NCBI RefSeq assembly: GCF_037975245.1
Contig: NC_092561.1
Coordinates: 2,206,501-2,270,500, forward strand
Length of the DNA: 64,000 nucleotides
Direction of reading: 5' to 3'
From: Apostichopus japonicus
Taxonomy: Eukaryota > Echinodermata > Holothuroidea > Aspidochirotida > Stichopodidae
This document shows, piece after piece, positions 56,566-64,000 of the stretch. Every line of letters begins with the position of its first letter. The first letter of the stretch is position 1. Both the position numbers and the translations under genes were made by a program. The notes under the pieces are model-generated. The model saw only the letters and a list, made by a program, of their open reading frames with translations. It was not told the origin of the DNA and did no database searches.

Positions 56566-59500
56566 ATGGCTTTCTTGTTGTCTTTGAGAAGAGGAATTAC
56601 TTTCTTTTGTTTTATTGGAGTTCAGTGTTGTTTGCTGTCACAGACTGCAGGTGCGTTTGAATTAATTTTTGGGTCTCTATAGGGCAGAAGGTAAAATCTT
56701 AAGACTGATAAGAAGAACTTATTATTGGTGATTTATGTGTTAGTTTTTTTTTTTGTGAAGGGAGTATACATCTATACTTAATTTTTGGCAATTTAGAATC
56801 GAAAAATGATTAGGTTGATTTTACAAACTTGCTCAGTTGCAACATGTTGTGAAGTAAGAAAAGAAGAAGAAGAAAAAGAAGAGGGAAATAAGAATGTTGT
56901 AAGGTCAAGTTTAACTTGATTCTAACTCTGGAAATCAAGAAGGTGCTCGTCAAACACAGCTGGCATATACACGTGACTACTTTGCGGTCATTCGTAAAAA
57001 TAAAAACAATTAGTTCAAACTGCAAAGTCCAATGTGACCATACAGGTTTTCAGTATATGTAAGATAGGCAACAAACATATCACATAATTTGGTTCGCTTA
57101 TTTAAAGAATGTAAGATAAGGGCGTAGGAACCGGGGGCGCCAGCCCCAGTGAAAAATATGGGGGGCGGAAGTATCATTCCGCCCCCCCCCCGCTTCGCAA
57201 GTCAGAAAACCCCTTTTTCATTTCCAAATGAGAAAAAAATATCATTTGGAGCACCAAATTGCAGGTCAAAATGCAAAATTATTTACAAAATGGAGTGTGT
57301 TGAGGTGTGCTATATTGCACCAAATTGCATCTGAGGCCACCTGGAAATGCAAAAAAAATCCAAAGGGGGGACACCCCCTTCCCTTAGACCCCTCCCCCAG
57401 GCCGACCATCAGTCTTCAGCCCCCCCCCACACACTAAAAAGTACCTTCCTACGCCACTGTTGTAAGGACACATGTAAATATTTATTTGGTAACCTTATTC
57501 ATGTCACAACAAAGTTTTCAAAACTTCGAGAAGGTATATTCGTTAACTTTTTTTGTAATAAATTAGAATTATTTAAATATCAAATGGCTTATTGTATTTT
57601 ATATGATGAAAGAAAGACTTATATTTTAATTAACTGGTTGATGTATATACGATAACGTAAGATATGGTAAGATTAAGGTAAGGTAAGATAAGATTAAGGT
57701 AAGATAAAGGTAAATTAAGGCAAAACTATAGGTAAGTTAAGGCAAAACTATAGGTAAGTTAAGACAATGCAAGCAAAGGAAGGAAAATAAGAGAGGGGAA
57801 TGGGAAAATATAGTTTAAAGTAAGTTTAAGCTTATTCAGCTTGTCTTAGTATGGTCACGCCATAAAGCTAAGTTAATTGAGTGTACTACGTTCCGTATGT
57901 TGGCTATTTTAACAGGAGTAAATATGTATTCTACAATTGATTGAGTTCTCAACAAATCTTTTTTGTCGATGTTTCGTCTCCATTTTTCATGTCTGAAATG
58001 TAGTAAGCAATTACATATGCACAATGCACACGTGAGGTACGGTTTCCACGTGTACACTGTGTATAATAGACAGGGTGGTTTCCTCATCAAATCTTATGAA
58101 AGGAAGACTGTTTGGTGACGTCACACTTAACTTGGCAATTAAATTAAGAGGATTGCTAAGAGTTTAACCGTGACAGTTAAGTAATTCTGCAAATATCAAT
58201 TACTAAGTGGTTCGTCCAAGTTGATAATTAAAATTCTCACTAAAAACTTAGCATCTGTTATGTGTGCTCTTTGATGGTTTTCTTCTTTTCGATCGTTTGA
58301 TCTGGAACCAGAAAGCAAATATTCAACTAAGTGGTTTGTCAATGAATATTTCGGTGGCTTCCCGTCACGATCGGTATCAAAATGTAACACTCAGCAGAGG
58401 TTTGATTTTGTAGGATAGATGGCACATATTTTAAGTTTCTGAACAAATGTTCATTTTATTTCTACGATATATTCCTCCATGCTTAAGTTAACTATTTGTT
58501 GATGTATTACGGAGAATTTTTAATAGGCTATGTGTCTTCATCATGTAGGGATGACAATTAACTCTCTTTGTATGAGTTTATGTCATCCAGGTTATAGAAA
58601 TCAGTTTCCATAGTAACGCCGTATCTTAATCACAGCTGCAGCTTGTGTTGGATTTAGCATTGTTTCGTGTTACGATATTCCGCACCCATTACACGAAAGA
58701 TTATGGTGGCATACTCCTATTAGAGTCTATATCAATCCGCCTGGATGTTCTCCTTCAGGAAAAGTGCCAAACTGCAGTAGGAAAACACCTTTTCTGAACT
58801 GTTATCAATCAGGATTTGGTTTTTTTTTTGGCGGCTTCCTTTTGGAAGAACATGAATGGAAGTACGTGTGGTGCAAAAAATTGCGTCAATTGAGGCAACT
58901 TTAGGCCTCCCTGGAGCAGCGTACGAAAATTGTTTACAACTGAGTGAAGAGGATTGTTTACAAGTGACGAAAACTTCCAGCTCGGGTAGCCATATGTCTA
59001 CATGGTCATGATACGGAAAACTGATGATGCATATCAAAGGCCACTAGCTAAACGCTACCCAGAACTTCTATATAGACTTAGAGACCACATTACTTTTGCG
59101 ATTAAGTGTGTAGTCTATGGGGCTTTTAATGGGAGTATGCTACCTTATGTACCTGCAAACGTAAAAAAAAACTAGTTTACAGAAGAAAAGGCCAAAAAAA
59201 AACCCACAAAAAATCCAAACAATCACGTTTCCCTCTTTGCTTTATTTTAAAAGGAGCGGAATTTCGGCTGATAAGGTTAGAAGAGGAGCTGAGAGGACAT
59301 ATCTTTAATAATTATTCAATCTTACAGAGGCCAGTGAGTGACGTCACAAACATCGTCACCATCAAAATGGCGCTATTTTTTGTCTCGGTGCACAACTTGG
59401 TGGGTATTAAATCTGCCGGCTCTTGATTACTAACCAAACTATACAGAACGTATCGTTAAGATGATTTTTACGTGTATTTTTATTATCACTATGACGCTGA

Positions 59501-62500
59501 AGCCTACAAAATATACAAAGATTTCAAAGGATCCAATCTTCGGAAATCACATTCTGCATTTTCCGTAGAGAACAAAGAATATTACAGATTAATTGGAATT
59601 CATCATATATGGTGTTTACTTCAATTGCTACCAATATGCTAGTGTATATTTATCATCCCTTGGCCCCTTTATGTTGAATGTGTTCAGCATTCCTATAATC
59701 TAGAAACGTACACCGAAATAAAATGAGAGATTGGACTGTCAGATAACACTGAAAGGGGCGCTAGACCAGTGGTGAGCTAAAGGAGTGACGACATTTCGTT
59801 ACACCGTGTAGATCAGGGCCGGTTCCCTAACTGGGGTGCATGAACCCACGGGGGTGCGTGAGTCCATCCCAAGGGGGTTCGTGAGACGTTTCTGAAAGTA
59901 AAAACTAGAGTATTTTTTGTTGAAGTAAAATCTGATATATCATATAATTTAGTAATGTACAAAAGTCGTACCTATCGATAAACTCTTTACGCGTTCCATA
60001 CGAATATGTTGCCATAGTAGTACCGTACGGTGCATGTGATGAATAACTTAAATATGAAACAGGCTTCTTTTATTTACATTACAATATTACACTATGAACT
60101 TGATCTTTTACGAAGCACTGTTATGCGTATTATAGTATAATAATGATTCAGATCGTGTCTCGAATAGTTGGGGGTTCGTGGACAACTCTGACATCCACAA
60201 GGGGTTCGTGGGGGATAAAGTTATGGAGATGCTTTACCAGATCGAAAGGAACAGACGTACTATATAAATGACTTTGTCATAATTAGAACAGCTTTTATTT
60301 ATTTATTTTTCTGTTTGTATTTTACAGGTTGAAAAAGACCAAGTTCTTACCTCAGCTTCCTGGTTGGAGTTTGTAAGTTAAATGCCTGTTGCTAATGAAA
60401 GTATGGCTCTGGGATGCTACTCGATAATAACATTGTACGACGTTAGTTTGTCGACAACCACAATATTTTCATATGTCGACAAATTGTCGTCTAAACGGAA
60501 GCTCACACTATTGATCCATGTTATTTTATGTAACCGATGTTTTTCTCCCCTGTTGTAGAGATGGAATGATCCGCGTTTAACTTGGAGACCAGACGATTTC
60601 AACGGAATAGAAACTCTCACCATAAGTACAGCAGAAGTTTGGCTTCCAAAACTTCTAGTTACGAATGCGTATGTATGCATAAACACTGTAGCTCGGGGGT
60701 ATCTAAATTAATTTTCTTTGAAGGCCAGAAAGAAAACATTGGTTGAACGAGCAAGGACCAAAGAGAATGGAAATCTCAATATACCAAACTCATGCAATGT
60801 TCAGTTTAGGACAGGGTAGTGTGCCCAACCCTAAAAGCCTTAAAGGGTGTGAAGACTCGCGCACAAAGAAACGTCTCATGCCGGTAATCTGACCTAGTTT
60901 CGAATGAGGTGTAACAGAAGTGTTAGACACCACCATTGATCCCAGAAAATACACACACAGCTTGCTACCGTCGGTAATTAGACACTAGTGTACAGTCAAT
61001 ACTCACAGCTACGGGCAATACCCACAACACAGTCTACATAGCAGCGTGGACATCTCAGGTCTAGATAAAAGATAACAAGGTATCACGTTTCATTACTGTC
61101 TGCATTTTGTAGCGACAAGAAGAAAACGTCATTTGCAAGCAACGGTAAGTTAACTTTCTCAGAGCGCGGCACGCGGTTTGGGGCGAGTCTACAATGCCTT
61201 TAAAGGCCCACAAACCGGATAACGTGGGCCGGATTTGGCTCGGCCGTCGAATATTGACAACCTCTGCAGTAGAAAGAGAGAGAGAGGGAGAGGTGGGTGG
61301 AGGTCTGCTCCCTGTAATTTTTTTGATGCAGTTCAGTATTCTGCAATAAAGTTCCGTTAGCACTACGCGGTGAGGGTGGGGTGGGGTGGCTGGGATGTTG
61401 TTGTTGGGACGGGGTAAGGTGGGGTGTATCGTATATGCTTAGAGTGAAAGTCTCACAGGACGTTAGAGAGATGTAGTACGGTATTATATTTATTTACCTT
61501 TTGTCCTTCCTTACTAGAATCGATTCAACGGATCAAAATGTTATCGATCGCGAAAAGGGTCAAATACTTCTACAGCACGACGGTGTAATCAACCTTGGGA
61601 TGCCATTCCAGCAATCGACTGTCTGTCCTTTGGAGTAAATACAGCTTTTTATAATGATTTCTGAGCGTATTAAAACACTAAGGACACGAAATTTTATGTC
61701 CCGAGGACCGCCTTTCTCATCAAAGTAGAATTTAAACATTCTCCAAATGTTAACCTTAATGTATTGCTACTCATCCGGCCCTTCTAGCCCCCCCCCCCCA
61801 ATAATATTTTCAAAACTATGGTCATATCTACGGTGCCTAATATTTCATTTTGATTGATTGATTTCTTTTGTTTTTCCTTTACAGCATCGAATTTTTCCCA
61901 TTCGATAAACAAGTTTGTCCGTTTTTCTTCGCTTTTCAAAACCAACCGGATACATTTTCTGTTCTAGAAGTTTTCAAAGGTGACCTTTTAGCTGGCTTCA
62001 CTTCCGCTCAGTGGCAATTGTTGGACTTAACATGGAATACCACTTATGGTCATCTTCCTAGTCTGACACCGGACGAACCGTTAAACCGTCATACCGTGGC
62101 GTCGTTTTACCTCCATTTGGAGAGAAAATCACAATTTTACATCACTGCACTCCTTATCCCTTCGACGTTACTAACTTTCCTGGGGTATATAACTTATCTG
62201 GCGCCACCTAACGGCGGCGAGCGATTATCGTTAAGTGTATCGATGGTTCTCGGTTTGACGATTTTTCAATTGCTTATGTCTGATCTGCTTCCTATAACCG
62301 ATAAACAGTCACATTTCGGGTTTCATCTTTTCGTCAACTTTGTCTTCGTCGCTTTGAGCCTCCCACTCGCCTTAATAAATATAAACATCTGCAGCGGGGA
62401 GGCAAGATTCAGCCGTCTCAAGAAAGACAATACGTGCATCCGTCATTTACTGCTAGAGCATCTTCCTCGGCTTTTGTTTGTGGTGCCACTTTCCCAAAGA

Positions 62501-63232
62501 TTGAAAAGGAAACAGAGAGGCCTGAAGGTTGCACCGGAGAAGAACTTTGGAGAAGAAGAAGAAGATAAGCAGGAAGAGAATAATGGAACAGTAACTAAAG
62601 AAAAGGGAGAAGATGATGTCAAAAAAGAGGTATTTTGGTCACACTTCTTATTGGTGGGAAAACAATTTATCTCTCTGTAGTCTAGGGTAATTGAGAGAGT
62701 TGAGAGAAGGTGGTTTGGTGGGATTTGAGGTACTATGAGGGGGGGGGGGAGGAGAGGGTGGGGGTACGAGTTAGTGACCTTATCATCAAATTTACCTTAT
62801 AAACCTATGGGAACAAACTCAGTTGTGGAGTTTTTTTAATCTCTTAAAGGTTCCCCTATAAATTTAAACTGCATCACACCCGTATAGGATATTGTAAGGT
62901 TCCCAATAAACATTTAATTATCCTGGGAGTAGTCCCTGGGAAAGGCAGCTCTCTTTTCCTACGGTAGGGGACTACCTGTTAGCCAATCGATGAGTTATTC
63001 ATGACGTCATTTACAGCTCTACTTCAGAATGTTTCCAGAACCTTCAAATTGATAATTCAGTGTCCTTGCAAATCACACTCAAATATGTTTTTCTCTCCCT
63101 CTTTAGGAATTGATAGAAGCCTGGCTCCTAGCCCTAGTCATGGATCGCATTTTCTTTATCATATTTGTTGTAGCGCATTTGGTTCGACTCCCTCTTCTCG
63201 CAAAGACAATTTTATGGTCAAGAGGAAGATGA
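56566..63232 (+). CDS. Cys-loop ligand-gated ion channel subunit, nAChR-like, seven exons
   Basis: Membrane subunit of a pentameric ligand-gated channel. Coding exons: 56566-56650, 59254-59399, 60328-60372, 60559-60668, 61518-61634, 61885-62629, 63107-63232. All GT-AG with consistent phases, giving 457 aa. Signal peptide about 1-27. Extracellular domain to about 250, with WLEFRWNDPRLTWRPDDF and the Cys-loop Cys165-Cys179 (exactly 13 between, with FPFD). M1 about 252-274, M2 about 282-304, M3 about 312-335, M4 about 422-445. The M2 entry GER (279-281) keeps Glu at -1', and Leu290 is the 9' gate; both are typical of cation channels. The M3-M4 loop is short, basic then Glu-rich. Loop C lacks the vicinal Cys pair of alpha subunits, and the loop B segment after Cys179 (PFFFAFQNQP) lacks the usual Trp. 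It is thus non-alpha-like and its ligand is unknown. Confidence 0.94.
57117..57459. mobile_element. Probable hAT-like MITE of a second family
   Basis: The left end TAAGGGCGTAGGAA and the reverse complement of the right end, CAGTGGCGTAGGAA, match in 11 of 14 positions, including a shared GGCGTAGGAA. ATGTAAGA before and TTGTAAGG after share six central bases, so an 8-bp duplication may have decayed. The interior is G/C-run rich and non-coding. Confidence 0.6.
57655..57770. repeat. GGTAAGATTA / GGCAAAACTATA tandem repeat
   Basis: Short units of GGTAAGATTAA type, followed by two near-identical units containing AGGTAAGTTAAGGCAAAACT. The units contain GTAAG, so they resemble repeated 5' splice-site words inside receptor intron 1. 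Confidence 0.85.
59400..60327 (+). other. Receptor intron 2
   Basis: Phase-0 intron. Between about 59815 and 60240 it carries repeated GGGGTTCGTG-like words after CAGGGCCGGTTCCCTAACT. That start looks like a DNA-transposon end, but no matching right end was found. Confidence 0.75.
60669..61517 (+). other. Receptor intron 4
   Basis: Phase-2 intron with a GAGA-rich tract near 61270-61290 and a GGGGTGGGGTGG stretch near 61375-61430. No exon is visible. Confidence 0.85.
62630..63106 (+). other. Receptor intron 6
   Basis: Phase-0 intron between the cytoplasmic loop and the M4 exon. It contains a G-rich tract near 62740-62765 and nothing else that I recognise. Confidence 0.88.
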
Positions 63233-64000
63233 TGGGTAGCATAGTTAGTCATTGCTTCCATCATTACGTGTTGGTGAGCGGTGTCTCTATCGATCAGTTC
63301 CACGACTACTATGCGATCCATTTACTGCTAACTTTATGTTTTTTTGTTCACTTTTTATGTTACATTTTGTGTGAGCATGGTGACGGGTAGATAGTTAGGC
63401 GGGTGGGGGTGAGGGGGGGGTATATTCGAGTCGTATCACGTCAGAAAAGCTTTGATATAACATTGCAGGAAGGGTTGAGAGGGTTGGGAATATAATCAAA
63501 GGGTGAATGACTTTATAAAAATATTAAAATCATAACTTAACCATACAGTAATATAAAGATGAACATTTGACCCTATTCTATGTCATTGTAGTTTTATAAA
63601 TTTCTGAAAAGGGTGAGTTGGATGTACGCCGCAGGTCGTAGAATCATCGTAATTTCCTATGTTTGAACAGTCAGTATTTACAAGGTATCCTTCTTTATAT
63701 TTTTGCAGTTTTGCAATAAACCTATTATCTGTATTTTATTTATTGTATCATTTATGAATTCAAAGCAGGCTCGTATTGTCAGGCGGTGACACAAAGGGCC
63801 GTAACCAGCCACCAACCCCCACCCCACCGTGAAAAATGCTGTATACCCACCTCCCATTCTCTGCCACCATTATGTGTGCTATAACGTCACGAGTAACAAG
63901 ATTACCCCCCCCCCCCCCCCCCGCTTTTAGATTGTTGGTGCCTGCCCCTCCAAATCCGAATTCCTAGCTATATATATACTCACTGCAGCGTGCCGAAACG
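63233..64000 (+). other. Receptor 3' flank
   Basis: Downstream of the receptor stop codon. It includes the likely 3' UTR, a G-run near 63410, a long C-run near 63905, and no further exon. AT-rich to the window edge. Confidence 0.7.
63715..63720 (+). other. Candidate receptor polyadenylation signal
   Basis: AATAAA about 480 bases after the receptor stop, in an AT-rich setting with T-rich sequence just downstream, as expected of a cleavage site. Confidence 0.45.

Larger units (their letters stand above)
56651..59253 (+). other. Receptor intron 1
   Basis: Phase-1 intron separating the signal-peptide exon from the mature protein. It contains a hAT-like MITE (57117-57459) and a GGTAAGAT-type tandem stretch (57655-57770). 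No exon is visible. Confidence 0.85.

Noticed and set aside
59815-60240. Possible DNA transposon beginning CAGGGCCGGTTCCC
   Set aside because: The right end with matching inverted repeat is missing, so the limits cannot be supported.
61868-61884. Start of the receptor exon 6 frame at 61868
   Set aside because: These bases are the polypyrimidine tract and AG of the intron; the exon starts at 61885 and completes the split Asp codon of the Cys-loop.
63001-63390. 129-codon open frame over the last receptor exon
   Set aside because: It is in another frame; the phase-0 frame from 63107 encodes M4 and stops at 63232.

Overview
The window is nuclear DNA from an animal, not a prokaryote. It is AT-rich, has three widely spaced multi-exon genes with GT-AG introns, and carries many micro- and minisatellites, a tRNA-derived SINE and hAT-like MITEs. 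The gene set and repeat style point to a marine invertebrate deuterostome, probably an echinoderm such as a sea cucumber. That placement is inference from general character; no single sequence here proves it.

Layout. 1-7165: no gene seen, with (TA)n tracts and G-runs. 7166-11584 (minus strand): a six-exon cytosolic sulfotransferase, reconstructed complete at 323 aa. 11585-15916: intergenic, with a degenerate minisatellite and a hAT-like MITE bounded by a perfect 8-bp target duplication. 15917-46265 (plus strand): a ten-exon Fringe glycosyltransferase of 462 aa. All its splice phases agree, and its introns hold most of the tandem repeats and several mobile elements. 46266-56565: no gene seen, with two minisatellites, a small MITE and a large inverted repeat. 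56566-63232 (plus strand): a seven-exon Cys-loop (nicotinic acetylcholine receptor-type) subunit of 457 aa, from signal peptide to M4. 63233-64000: downstream flank with a polyadenylation signal.

The three genes have unrelated jobs: sulfonation of small molecules in the cytosol, Golgi modification of Notch O-fucose, and ion-channel signalling at the membrane. Nothing suggests that they work as a unit.

I did not find a convincing undescribed multi-gene system. The points most worth a second look are the receptor's apparent loss of the classical acetylcholine-binding residues, two TSD-bounded hAT-like elements (one composite), a fold-back element inside Fringe intron 9, an inverted-repeat element just upstream of the receptor start, a possible Penelope/hammerhead-like fragment pair, and a G-rich minisatellite that abuts a Fringe 5' splice site.
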